DNA of 64,000 nt from Pseudoalteromonas luteoviolacea NCIMB 1944. Lineage in GTDB: Bacteria > Pseudomonadota > Gammaproteobacteria > Enterobacterales > Alteromonadaceae. Of this stretch, positions 46,678 through 55,128 are shown in pieces (the first letter of the stretch is position 1; every line of letters begins with the position of its first letter). Below the pieces are notes generated by a model that was given only the letters and a program-made list of their open reading frames with translations, was not told where the DNA came from and did not search any database. The stretch is taken from assembly GCF_001625565.1 (NCBI RefSeq), contig NZ_AUXS01000040.1, positions 1-64,000 on the forward strand. The letters are read 5' to 3'. The position numbers and the translations under genes were made by a program.

Positions 46678-46800
46678 GTGCCGCAATATGAAGTTAATTG
46701 GCGGCACACTAACCTTATTTGACGAGTTAAGGTGATGGCGGATTCCCCTTGGATCATTTGTCTGCCAACAAACAGATCCTATTTTTGCCATCGCCTTTTT
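46678..46800 (+). promoter_or_regulatory. Structured leader with possible attenuator ahead of the permease
   Basis: Three hairpins in 123 bases: GTGCCGC/GCGGCAC (46678-46684/46701-46707), ACCTTA/TAAGGT (46712-46717/46728-46733), and a terminator AAGGTGATGGC/GCCATCGCCTT (46729-46739/46787-46797) with a T-run to 46800 and an inner stem GGATC/GATCC. The second and third hairpins share 46729-46733, so they exclude one another. The permease start is 20 bases after the T-run. Confidence 0.6.
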
Positions 46801-46819
46801 ATTAAATAAGGTACTAGTA

Positions 46820-48067
46820 ATGAAGAAGAATTTGCCTGCGGTGCTTGTGGTTCTCGCGACGTTCTTTACGATCTCTTTTATCACCAATATTCTTGGTCCA
46901 ATCTTTCCTGAATTGATAAAAAGCTTTGATATCGGCATTGTGCTGGCTGGCTTTTTTCCTTTTGCTTTTTTCGCCGCCTATGGCGTAATGTCTATCCCGG
47001 CAGGTTTGTTAGCGCAGCGTATTGGCGAAAAATTTGTCATGTTGATCGCTTTTAGCTTGGCTGCCAGCGGCTCGCTGCTTTTTGCACTCTTACCCAGCTT
47101 TGCACTTGCCATGTTTGCCCTATTTATGATTGGCAGTGCCATGGCATTTTTACAAGTAGCCATCAACCCTCTTTTACGCCGCGCCGGTGGCAGTGAACAC
47201 TTTGCCGTGTTATCTGTCGTGGCGCAATTGCTGTTTGGTGCTGGCGCGACCCTCTCACCAGTTGTATATGTCGGATTATCTGAGACGGCCCAAAACTCTA
47301 ACTCTTTGATGAGTATTCTGGTTCCTGCGCAAATGGAGTGGCTAAGTATGTATTGGCTATTTGCTTTGGTGTGCTTGGCGATGTTGGTGTGGAGTGCACT
47401 GACTCGCTTTGCTGTTGTTGACGACGAGCACATGGCAAATTACACCTTAGGTGACTGTACGGCGTTATTTAAGAATAAAACAGTCATAAAGTTCTTTTTT
47501 GCGATTGCAGCCTATGTTGCTTTGGAGCAAGGGATTGCGAATTCCATAGCCATTTTTTTACAGCAAACCCATGATCTAGATGCAAAAAATGTTGGGGCTA
47601 AAGTGGTGAGTCAATTTTGGCTTATGCTGACAATCGGTTGCATGGTCGGCTTGGTCTTGATGAAGTTATTCGACGTGCGCAAGGTGCTTGTGTGGTTTTG
47701 TCTCGGCGCGGGAGTGAGTTTGGCAATGGCGATATTTGGCTCTGCCGAACTGGCATTGATTGCATTTCCTGCCGCAGGGTTTTTCTTATCCATTATGTGG
47801 TCCGCGTTATTTTCATTAGCGCTGAATTCATTTGCTCAAGGACACGGTGCGATCGCTGGGATCCTATGCACGGGTATTGTTGGCGGAGCGGTGGCTTCAC
47901 CATTAATTGGGGCCGTGACGTATATATCTGGTTCATTGACGCTAGCGCTATGTTTGTTATTTATTCCTTTGGGGTACATGGCTTATATAGCAAATTCATC
48001 AAATCCGTTGGTAAATAACCATACATTCCGTCTTTTTGAAAGAAAATCACCAGAGCAGGAAGCATAA
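46820..48067 (+). CDS. MFS permease of FHS (fucose/glucose permease-like) family
   Basis: 415 residues with about 12 transmembrane helices. The N-terminal LGPIFPEL and FFPFAFFAAYGVMSIPAGLLA are typical of FHS/FucP and GluP/NagP-like proton-sugar symporters. It lies one kilobase after the TonB receptor and one base before the ROK kinase, so it should carry the sugar across the inner membrane. Start ATG with AAGG 8 bases upstream. Expression may be set by the structured leader. Confidence 0.9.
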   Translation: MKKNLPAVLVVLATFFTISFITNILGPIFPELIKSFDIGIVLAGFFPFAFFAAYGVMSIPAGLLAQRIGEKFVMLIAFSLAASGSLLFALLPSFALAMFALFMIGSAMAFLQVAINPLLRRAGGSEHFAVLSVVAQLLFGAGATLSPVVYVGLSETAQNSNSLMSILVPAQMEWLSMYWLFALVCLAMLVWSALTRFAVVDDEHMANYTLGDCTALFKNKTVIKFFFAIAAYVALEQGIANSIAIFLQQTHDLDAKNVGAKVVSQFWLMLTIGCMVGLVLMKLFDVRKVLVWFCLGAGVSLAMAIFGSAELALIAFPAAGFFLSIMWSALFSLALNSFAQGHGAIAGILCTGIVGGAVASPLIGAVTYISGSLTLALCLLFIPLGYMAYIANSSNPLVNNHTFRLFERKSPEQEA

Positions 48068-48068
48068 G

Positions 48069-48944
48069 ATGTCAGGAATGATTGTTTGTATTGACCTTGG
48101 TGGTACTAAAGCATTGTGTGGTTTAGCGAAACAAGGGCGTGTAGGGCAGGTGAAGCGCTACCCAGTGCCAGCTTCAGGCACAAAGAAAGAAGTGACTAGC
48201 TATATTGTCGAGCTTGTTAGAATGACGATAACTGCGGATTGCATCGGCGTAGCCATTGGGATCCCAGGGGTTGTAAATAGTGACACCGGAGAAGTGTTTG
48301 AAGTTACAAATATACCAGCGTGGCGCGATGTACAGTTGGCTGAGGAGTTAAGCCAACGGTTTCACGTCCCTGTTCTTGTTCATAATGATGTCAATTGTTT
48401 CACTTTTGGTGAGTACCGCTTTGGAAGTCATGGTGGTGACTTTATGCCGTGTAAAAACATATTGGGAGTTTGCCTAGGTACAGGGCTTGGTGCAGGGGTG
48501 GTGATTGACGAAAAGTTATATACGGGGCGATATGGGTTGGCAGGAGAATTTGGCAGTGCGCCTTATCTTGGCAAAACCATTGAAGACTATTGTAGTGGCC
48601 AGTTTTTTAATCAGCAGGGGACGGACGGTGCGTTTCAATATCAATTGGCCAAAGCAGGCAATGTAGAATCGCTGAAATTATTTGAGCAACTCGGTACGCA
48701 CCTTGGAATAGCGTTTGCTCATATGCAGCTAGCTTATGATCCAGACGTGATTGTATTGGGGGGCTCGGTAACCCAAGCCTATGACTTATTTGGCGAGCAT
48801 ATGCTGTCATCATTTACACAGTATGAGCAGTGCAAACAATTGAATATTCGCGTGAGCCAGCTTCCTTATGCAGCATTGTTAGGGGCATGTGCACTGTTTG
48901 AGCAAAAATATAAAGTTGCTTCTTTTGAGAGGGAATGTATCTAG
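48069..48944 (+). CDS. ROK family sugar kinase
   Basis: 291 residues from the ATG at 48069, which lies one base after the permease stop and follows CAGGAAG. It has the N-terminal ATP-binding IDLGGTKALCGL, the sugar-contacting EDVFEVTNIPAW-like region, the catalytic HNDVNCF (Asp) and GLGTGLGAGVVI. The zinc-binding CxCGxxGCxE motif of many ROK kinases is missing: here GEFGSAPYLGKTIEDYCSGQ runs through that position. It should phosphorylate the imported hexose in the cytoplasm. Confidence 0.88.
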   Translation: MSGMIVCIDLGGTKALCGLAKQGRVGQVKRYPVPASGTKKEVTSYIVELVRMTITADCIGVAIGIPGVVNSDTGEVFEVTNIPAWRDVQLAEELSQRFHVPVLVHNDVNCFTFGEYRFGSHGGDFMPCKNILGVCLGTGLGAGVVIDEKLYTGRYGLAGEFGSAPYLGKTIEDYCSGQFFNQQGTDGAFQYQLAKAGNVESLKLFEQLGTHLGIAFAHMQLAYDPDVIVLGGSVTQAYDLFGEHMLSSFTQYEQCKQLNIRVSQLPYAALLGACALFEQKYKVASFERECI

Positions 48945-48959
48945 ATACCTTTCGAAATA

Positions 48960-48992
48960 AGGTATGGTTGGCTAATTCAGACAACCATACCT
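48960..48992. terminator. Convergent hairpin terminator
   Basis: AGGTATGGTTG and CAACCATACCT form an 11-bp perfect stem around 11 bases between the kinase and the convergent fasciclin gene. T-runs are poor. Confidence 0.6.
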
Positions 48993-49011
48993 AACTCAAA
49001 GGAAGAGGAAA

Positions 49012-51183
49012 CTAGTCGACAGATGTGATCACAGTATCAATTAAATGCACCACCCCATTTGCGGTGTAAATATCTTTTTGGATCACATTACTGCCCTCGA
49101 TTTGCAGCCCTGATGTAGGCAAGCTAATATGCGACCAATTATTGATAGCGCTGCCTAACATGTCCCCAGGTGCTGTGTCTGACGCATACAGATAAAGCGG
49201 ACGTCCCAAATAGGCGACTTGCATTTGACTGTCTTGACGAGCAATCAAACTCAATCCAGGAATGTTGGCGATTTGTGCTTGTGTTGCAATCACAGGGGGC
49301 CACGCGGCTGCACATGCGTCGTTGCACTGGCTCTGTGCAAAGCTCAGGTCGTTATCAAATACATATAGCGTGAACCCAGCTTTGTCGTGCCCTTTGCCTG
49401 CGACCAAAGTCTGCTGGTTTGCGTCGTAAGCCACGGCATCGGTTTCGCTATTGGTTGTTCCTGCAAAGTCAACGACTCTAATATCCAACATGTTTTTTGC
49501 GATCGTTTCAACTTGTTTACCATTGAGCTTAAGTGCAGTCATAGCAGGCGCTTCGAGTGCAAGTACATGTTGGGTCAGTACTTGGGTTAATCCTGCTTGG
49601 TCGGCCAATAACGCGTTGAGTGTATCAGCTGGAATTTTTTGAAATGCGCGGTTGGTTGGTGCAAACACAGTGAACTGAGCACTTGTGTCAGACAGGGTAT
49701 CGACCAAGTTTGCTGCTGTAAGTGCCGTCACCAAGGTTGATAAGTCATCGGTTTCCGAAGCCACTTGTGCAATTGTTGTGTTAGAAGTTACTTTCTCAGC
49801 TGGTGGCATAATGACCTTATCCAACACATGAATAACGCCATTGTCCGCTTTCACATTGGCTGTTCTTATAACTGCATCGTCAATGAATAACTTACTATCC
49901 ACCGTACTTAGCGCCGCCATATCGGTATTGGCCATCGTAACCATATTGTCTTGAGAAGAAGCAATTGCGGCAGCTGCGTCAGACATCACACTCTGACCAG
50001 AGACAACATGATAAAGTAAAATATCTTTGAGCATTTCAGTGTCAGCGCCGAGTGCATCTAATGTAGCTTGTCCAAGCGCTGAAAAAGCGTCATCCGTTGG
50101 CGCGAATACGGTAAACTTCACCGTGGGATCAGACAAGGTTTGGTCCAAACCGGTTGCACTTAATAGACTGATCAAGGTGTTGAATGAACCGGCGTTAGAG
50201 GCAACTTCGGGGATCAAGCCAAGAGACTCGGGCACAGTTATATCTCCAACAACAACGGCATCCAGTACATGAATAATCCCATTTGATGCGCGTACATCCG
50301 TTTGTGTAACTTTGATCCCAGCGAATTTTAGCATGTCAGCTGCCGGGTCAATGGCCACGCTTTTTTGATTACCCAACAATGTTGTGGCGTTTTTACCATT
50401 GAGTGACATTGCGGTTACTGCATCCACGCTGCCCGAAACGATGTGTTGTTTTAAGATATCACCGAGGACATCGGGGTTGGCCAACAGAGTATTGATGGTA
50501 CTAGTCCCGAGTGCGGCAAAAGCGGCATCAGTGGGTGCAAAGACTGTGAGCGGATCAGAGCCTGTCAACGCGCTAGTGAGACCGGCGGTTTCGACCGCCT
50601 TCAATAAAGTAGTAAAGTTACCATCTTGGGTCGCGACTTCCGCAATATTTTGGGATGGTGTTGATTCTACAGGTGGCATGAGCACGGCGTCGATAACATG
50701 AATTATACCATTGTCAGTTTGAATGTCTGTTTGTGTAACGGTTGCGGTGTTGATCAGCAAACTTTCACCAGATAGAGACAGTGCAATTTTTGCCCCGTTT
50801 ACGGTGTCAGCTGTTTGTCCTGCGAGCGTCAACGCCGTTTCTGCATTCACTTCGGAATTGAGCACATGATAAGTTAGAATTTTGCTGAGTGTATCTGTGT
50901 CAGCTAACAGGTCATTAATGGCCTGTGTACCCAACAATTCGAAAGCAGCATCAGTGGGTGCAAACACGGTAAATTTATTGTTCGTATCATCTAGTGTTGC
51001 GTTTAACCCAGTCGCATCGAGCGCTGCAACTAAGGTGTTGAATGACCCTGCTGCTTTTGCAGCGTCATAGACTGAGTTTTCTGGTTGGTGTGGCTGTGGG
51101 GTTATAACTGGGTCGTCGTCATCTGAACAAGCAGAGAGAAGCCCAACAATGGCAACAATAGCCAGTTTTGCAAGTACTTTCAC
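49012..51183 (-). CDS. Lipoprotein with four fasciclin (FAS1) domains and nested COG4315-like insert
   Basis: 723 residues from a GTG at 51183, preferred over ATGs at 51195 and 51189 because GGAG is 6 bases before it; the product then begins with a lipoprotein signal (IVAIVGLLSAC). FAS1 domains lie at about 40-170, 180-315, 325-465 and 470-725. The fourth is split by about 100 residues (about 49126-49430) of the lipoprotein-type YxFxxD repeat: FTLYVFDNDLS, CNDACAAAWPPV, VAYLGRPLYLYASD. The FAS1 closing strand VIQKDIYTANGVVHLIDTVI resumes after it. A surface adhesion role is inferred. Confidence 0.85.
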   Translation of the reverse strand: MKVLAKLAIVAIVGLLSACSDDDDPVITPQPHQPENSVYDAAKAAGSFNTLVAALDATGLNATLDDTNNKFTVFAPTDAAFELLGTQAINDLLADTDTLSKILTYHVLNSEVNAETALTLAGQTADTVNGAKIALSLSGESLLINTATVTQTDIQTDNGIIHVIDAVLMPPVESTPSQNIAEVATQDGNFTTLLKAVETAGLTSALTGSDPLTVFAPTDAAFAALGTSTINTLLANPDVLGDILKQHIVSGSVDAVTAMSLNGKNATTLLGNQKSVAIDPAADMLKFAGIKVTQTDVRASNGIIHVLDAVVVGDITVPESLGLIPEVASNAGSFNTLISLLSATGLDQTLSDPTVKFTVFAPTDDAFSALGQATLDALGADTEMLKDILLYHVVSGQSVMSDAAAAIASSQDNMVTMANTDMAALSTVDSKLFIDDAVIRTANVKADNGVIHVLDKVIMPPAEKVTSNTTIAQVASETDDLSTLVTALTAANLVDTLSDTSAQFTVFAPTNRAFQKIPADTLNALLADQAGLTQVLTQHVLALEAPAMTALKLNGKQVETIAKNMLDIRVVDFAGTTNSETDAVAYDANQQTLVAGKGHDKAGFTLYVFDNDLSFAQSQCNDACAAAWPPVIATQAQIANIPGLSLIARQDSQMQVAYLGRPLYLYASDTAPGDMLGSAINNWSHISLPTSGLQIEGSNVIQKDIYTANGVVHLIDTVITSVD

Positions 51184-51641
51184 GATCATCTCCATTGGAG
51201 TGGTTAATTTTCCGGCAATACGGGCTTGGTTTAAATTCAGATCAGGTGTTTCAAGTATAAAAAACTAACTTTCTTAAATTTTTATTTCGACAACAGCAAT
51301 GTTTTTAATCAATGGTTGTTGATTTATATGTTTGATTTTATTTGATATTTATTTTTAATCCACCATACTTAAAGTTAAGCTAACTCGCTTTTAAAAAAAG
51401 ACAAAAAACTTTAACCTAAATATGATAAAGAATTTAATCGGCTGTATTTTGTACACTTTAAGTTCGGTTAACATCAACTGAAACAAGGTGAGATTAGATA
51501 CCGACAAACTGCAAAAGTATCAAGTTTGAGCTGGTGTAAATAATGAGTTTTAGTTTGGCGCGCTGTAGAGGAACTTTTTCATGATTCACAACTCTATGAT
51601 TTAAATAGAGTATAAAGATAATATCTGACAAAGGAACCACA
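51184..51641. other. Divergent AT-rich intergenic region
   Basis: 458 bases between the fasciclin gene and the flavoprotein gene; contains both promoters. No hairpin longer than a few bases and no supported ORF. Confidence 0.4.
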
Positions 51642-52268
51642 ATGCATGTCCACTTAGTCGTAGCCCACCCAGAAAAGTCTTCTTTCAATTATGCACTACA
51701 CTGCGTTGCCATCGAAACTTTGAGCGGTATGGGCATTAGATATAGTGAATCTAATTTATATGCTGACTCGTTTAACCCCGTAGCGGGACACGATGACGTG
51801 ATAGGGTTTCCTGATGGAGAGTCTTTCAATCTTGCCAAGGCACAGCGCTTTGCGCTGGAAAACAATGCATTTATTAGGCAAATCAAACACGAACAAAACA
51901 AGCTTAAAGAGTGTGATGTTTTGGTGCTGCAATTTCCACTGTGGTGGTGGTCATTTCCGGCCATTTTAAAGGGGTGGATTGACCGAGTGCTTACATCCGG
52001 GTTTGCCTATGGGGAAGGTGCAACCCTAAAAGCGAAAAAAGTGATGTACTCTATCACAACTGGAGGGGCTAAAAATCAGTCTGAACTCGACTACTATCAA
52101 GCAAAAATAGACGGCTTGTATCAGGATGTATTTGCCTTCATGGGCTGGGAGATTATCCCGCCATTCATTGCCCATGGTGTGCAACAAAAAAGTCACCAAC
52201 AGCGGCTTGATATACTTGCAAGTTACACGGCTCATATACAAAAAAAATTGACGTTAGCGCAAAGTTAG
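51642..52268 (+). CDS. Flavodoxin-fold NAD(P)H-dependent oxidoreductase (quinone reductase-like)
   Basis: 208 residues of the NQO/KefF/YwrO family: an N-terminal HLVVAHPEKSSFNYAL phosphate loop, FPLWWWSFPAILKGWIDRVL with the FMN-contacting aromatic block (about 106-125), GFAYGEG, and a Thr/Gly segment SITTGGAKNQ. The ATG follows AAAGGAAC. It should be cytoplasmic and reduce quinones or nitro compounds. No transport partner is adjacent. Confidence 0.9.
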   Translation: MHVHLVVAHPEKSSFNYALHCVAIETLSGMGIRYSESNLYADSFNPVAGHDDVIGFPDGESFNLAKAQRFALENNAFIRQIKHEQNKLKECDVLVLQFPLWWWSFPAILKGWIDRVLTSGFAYGEGATLKAKKVMYSITTGGAKNQSELDYYQAKIDGLYQDVFAFMGWEIIPPFIAHGVQQKSHQQRLDILASYTAHIQKKLTLAQS

Positions 52269-52513
52269 GGGGCTTTTACTTGAGATATTGCGCATGATTT
52301 TACAGTCATGGTTATTTATATTAGAGTTGTACCCTATGCGGGGTCTTAATATGAGTAAAGGGAATGTGAGGTTAGTTTGGAAGGCGCTAATTTAGTCATT
52401 ACTCTATTAACTAAATATATCAACATCACAGTTAGTGAATAGCATGAGCGGCGTAATTGAACGACTTAAATCGCGATTACTGTCGCCAAAATGTCAGTGA
52501 AAGGAAGCAAGCA

Positions 52514-52978
52514 GTGAAAAAAGCACTATTAATCACAATTCTATCTCTTATTTCTTGTCTGGCATATGCCAAAGGTGATCTAACCCGCGCGCAGCTAGTC
52601 GCAAAAGCCAATGGGTTTGTTGCGGCGAAAAATGCACGCCAACAGCCAAATTCAACGCGTAAAGATATTGAATATTTTCTCTCATTATTGGCCGATGAAT
52701 TTGTAGACGAACACGTTAAATACAACTTTACATACACCAGTAAAGCCGTACTACGAGATGACATGGTTGCTAAACTCAAAGATAAAGTCATCCACAGTCA
52801 CATTGAAATTAATAATATGATGATTGGACGTAATGTCGTGATCATTAAAATGACAGAATCTGGCCAAGTTAAGCCCGCACACTTGGACAAAACCATCGAC
52901 TACAAAACAACCAATATAGTGTCACTAGAATTTGATAGCAGCGGATTAATTACGCACATACGACGACATCATGGTTAA
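52514..52978 (+). CDS. Exported NTF2-like (SnoaL-type) small protein
   Basis: 154 residues from GTG 52514, chosen because AGGAAG lies 6 bases upstream and it begins a signal peptide (LLITILSLISCLAYAKG). The mature protein looks like a cone-shaped NTF2/SnoaL fold: a helical start with LVAKANGFVAAKNARQ, ADEFVDEHVKYNF and a C-terminal beta strand run (NIVSLEFDSSGLITHI). The pocket ligand is unknown. It ends with a hairpin terminator. Confidence 0.75.
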   Translation: MKKALLITILSLISCLAYAKGDLTRAQLVAKANGFVAAKNARQQPNSTRKDIEYFLSLLADEFVDEHVKYNFTYTSKAVLRDDMVAKLKDKVIHSHIEINNMMIGRNVVIIKMTESGQVKPAHLDKTIDYKTTNIVSLEFDSSGLITHIRRHHG

Positions 52979-53071
52979 CAATGGCCATTGGCGATGAGCT
53001 GATGGTGCTGTGTTATCAAACTTATTGCTAGATACAATACTGGTAGTTTGATCAAAGCTTCGTAAAAGTAA

Positions 53072-53093
53072 ATAAGGGAGTAAACTCCCTTTT
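53072..53093 (+). terminator. Terminator
   Basis: AAGGGAG, TAAA, CTCCCTT then TT (53074-53093). Confidence 0.6.
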
Positions 53094-53155
53094 ACTAGCG
53101 TATATCTAGGAAATAATGAACTGGTGTATCAACTCGCTATCCTGTCGATGGTTTA

Positions 53156-53380
53156 TTAGTAGTAGCGGATCTCACGCACTCTGTAATCATATAGCTTTGT
53201 GTTGTAGCGGCAGCTGCCTACAGAGCGGTATTCAACAATATACACACCGATCCCTTTATACGTATTTACATACTGCCAAGTACAGTTTTCCACAACACCT
53301 GCTGGAGAGGTTGTCCAAGCACTTGCGCTGCTAGCGAAGACCACGAACATTGAACAGATTAATAGTTTAATTTTATGCAT
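53156..53380 (-). CDS. Small secreted protein
   Basis: 74 residues: a signal peptide (LLICSMFVVFASSASA), then about 50 residues with two Cys (ENCTWQYV and GSCRYNT), several Tyr, and an Arg/Tyr-rich end. The ribosome site AAGGGAATAACT supports the ATG. No family is recognised. It is convergent with the NTF2-like gene. Confidence 0.6.
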   Translation of the reverse strand: MHKIKLLICSMFVVFASSASAWTTSPAGVVENCTWQYVNTYKGIGVYIVEYRSVGSCRYNTKLYDYRVREIRYY

Positions 53381-53645
53381 AGTTATTCCCTTGTTTCCAT
53401 TGTGGTTTATTGAATTAAGTTGGTACTTACCCTAAAAGATGAGATTGAATTGTTCAATTGTTGACCATGTGATCTGATCGCATTTCATGTACAACCGCGT
53501 GATCAGTATTGAAGGAGTATCTTTATTGGAAACAAGAGTTGTATTTGCAGCGCTGAATCAATGGTGCGCTGTAGTGCATTTAGCCCTAGTTCACCGCGTT
53601 GAAATTTTGACAAGTTAATGAAAATCGCGACGGGACAGGTGGACG
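53381..53645. other. Intergenic region
   Basis: 265 bases upstream of the palindrome cluster with no gene visible. Confidence 0.4.
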
Positions 53646-53724
53646 GACACGGGTGTGGACACTGAGTGTCCACACCCGTGTCACTGTGACACTATTGGAC
53701 AGCGCTGGTGTCCATTCGGACACC
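53646..53724. promoter_or_regulatory. Palindrome cluster, probable enhancer sites for the NtrC-type regulator
   Basis: Left arm 53646-53663 (GACACGGGTGTGGACACT), one central base, right arm 53665-53682: a perfect 18-bp palindrome. Next, GTGTCAC/T/GTGACAC (53678-53692), then GGACA (53697-53701) and GGTGTCC/ATTC/GGACACC (53707-53724). TGTCC/GGACA is common to most. The cluster ends 60 bases before a sigma-54 promoter, where activator sites of enhancer-binding proteins normally lie. Confidence 0.75.
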
Positions 53725-53783
53725 AATTATTTCCCATATTTATAAAAGTTTATATTTTTCAATGGTTTATTTTTATTGAAATT

Positions 53784-53800
53784 TTGGCACTGTCCTCGCT
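53784..53800 (+). promoter_or_regulatory. Sigma-54 (RpoN) promoter of the exporter operon
   Basis: TTGGCACTGTCCTCGCT has GG (53786-53787) and GC (53798-53799) exactly 10 bases apart with TGGCAC at -24, a good -24/-12 match. Transcription would start near 53810, which places the adaptor start at 53836, not 53776. Confidence 0.8.
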
Positions 53801-53835
53801 TATACCTAGGTATATCAATTAACAGGTATAGGATT

Positions 53836-55104
53836 ATGATTAAAGGAACTCAGTCTCAGGATGAAGTCATCGCGCCAAGTAAGGCAAAAAGCAAACTTAA
53901 ATATGTTGTGTCAGCGGTATTTATGACACTTTTCACTGTGCTGTCTATCCCGGCGATCAGTCAATGGTACTCAGGGATCAAAACGGTTTCATACGAACAA
54001 TTGCTTACCGCTAAGGTAATTAAACAAGACCTAATTAGAGATGCATCAGTATCTGGTCGTTTGGTTGCTGCCAATGCTCCACAGGTCTATAGCCCTGAGC
54101 CGGGTCAAGTTACTTTACTAGTTAAACCTGGAGATACTGTTGAAAAAAACACAGTGATAGCCACTTTAGAAAGCCCTGAGTTGAGTGCGCAAATAGAACA
54201 GCAGACTTCGTTATTGTCGCAATTGAAGTTAGATGCCGACCGAGGCACATTGGCAGATGAAGAGGCGCAATTGGACTTAGAACGCAGCTTAGATGAAGCT
54301 GTGGTACGCCTCAATGCTGCAAAGCGTGAACAGCAGCGCTCGCAAGAATCTTTCGATAAACAAGTGATAAGTGAGTTAGATTATGCGCGCAGTCAAGATA
54401 CGCTGCTTGAAGCTCAGCTAATGCACAAACATGCTCAAAAGCGTGTCAGCATGGCAAAAAAGCGCCTAGATTTTGAAGCGCAAACTCGTGACTTATCTGT
54501 TAAACGCCAAACTCAAATATTGCAAGAGTTACAGCGCCGAAAGCGCGCGCTAGAAGTACGTGCACCTGTCAATGGTGTGGTGGGAAGTTGGCTAGTGCAA
54601 CAAAAAGAGCAAGTGGCAGATGCACAGGCCTTGATGAGCATAGTTGACTTGTCAGAATATGAAGCAGAGTTACAAGTGCCTGAGTTTTATGCAGATGATT
54701 TAGGCATTGGCTTAAATGTTGAGATCACATTTTCAGGTCAACAGTACCAGGGTGCGATCAGCTCAGTGTCACCAGAAATTAAGCAAAACCAAGTTGCTGT
54801 GCGAGTTAAATTGGCATCTGGCAACAATGTAAAATTGCGCCAAAACCAACGTGTAAATGGGCGAATCGAATTTGAGAAAAAATCGCAGGTTCTGCAAGTA
54901 AAACGAGGACCATTTTTAACCAGTTTTGGTGGTAAACAAGCCTTTGTTATTCGCGACCAAGTTGCGCAATTAATGAATATTCAAGTGGGGGCATCGAGTG
55001 TAGAGTACGTAGAGCTACTCAGCGGTGTTCAAGAAGGTGATGAAGTGATCATTTCAGATTATGACGCATTCAGCCAAAGTAAAACTTTTAAAATTTCAAA
55101 ATAA
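53836..55104 (+). CDS. MacA/HlyD-type periplasmic adaptor subunit
   Basis: 422 residues from the ATG at 53836. One N-terminal transmembrane helix (about 23-43), then a membrane-fusion architecture: a lipoyl-like half (PGQVTLLVKPGDTVEKNTV), a long coiled coil (about 120-240), the second half-motif (LEVRAPVNGVVGSWLVQQ) and beta-barrel domains (FSGQQYQGAISSVSPEI). It bridges the permeases to the outer part of the envelope. It is first in an operon of six genes driven by the sigma-54 promoter. Confidence 0.9.
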   Translation: MIKGTQSQDEVIAPSKAKSKLKYVVSAVFMTLFTVLSIPAISQWYSGIKTVSYEQLLTAKVIKQDLIRDASVSGRLVAANAPQVYSPEPGQVTLLVKPGDTVEKNTVIATLESPELSAQIEQQTSLLSQLKLDADRGTLADEEAQLDLERSLDEAVVRLNAAKREQQRSQESFDKQVISELDYARSQDTLLEAQLMHKHAQKRVSMAKKRLDFEAQTRDLSVKRQTQILQELQRRKRALEVRAPVNGVVGSWLVQQKEQVADAQALMSIVDLSEYEAELQVPEFYADDLGIGLNVEITFSGQQYQGAISSVSPEIKQNQVAVRVKLASGNNVKLRQNQRVNGRIEFEKKSQVLQVKRGPFLTSFGGKQAFVIRDQVAQLMNIQVGASSVEYVELLSGVQEGDEVIISDYDAFSQSKTFKISK

Positions 55105-55128
55105 TTAATAAGAATTAAGGATCTCATT

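Larger units (their letters stand above)
45709..46819. other. Long intergenic region before the permease
   Basis: 1.1 kb without a supported gene. It contains a terminator (45740-45760), a 6-codon ORF with a good ribosome site at 46053-46073, and the structured leader at 46678-46800. The ORFs on the minus strand at 46518-46938 overlap the leader and the permease start and have no recognisable content. Confidence 0.5.

Noticed and set aside
46518..46938. Minus-strand ORFs of 79 and 122 codons
   Set aside because: They overlap the permease start and the structured leader, lack ribosome sites and have no recognisable content.
50384..50701. 105-codon plus-strand ORF inside the fasciclin gene
   Set aside because: It is antisense to the coherent FAS1 repeats, and similar antisense ORFs recur at the other repeats, as expected from codon bias.
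53776..53835. Upstream in-frame extension of the exporter adaptor
   Set aside because: The extra codons overlap the sigma-54 promoter and lie before the predicted transcription start; no ribosome site precedes them.
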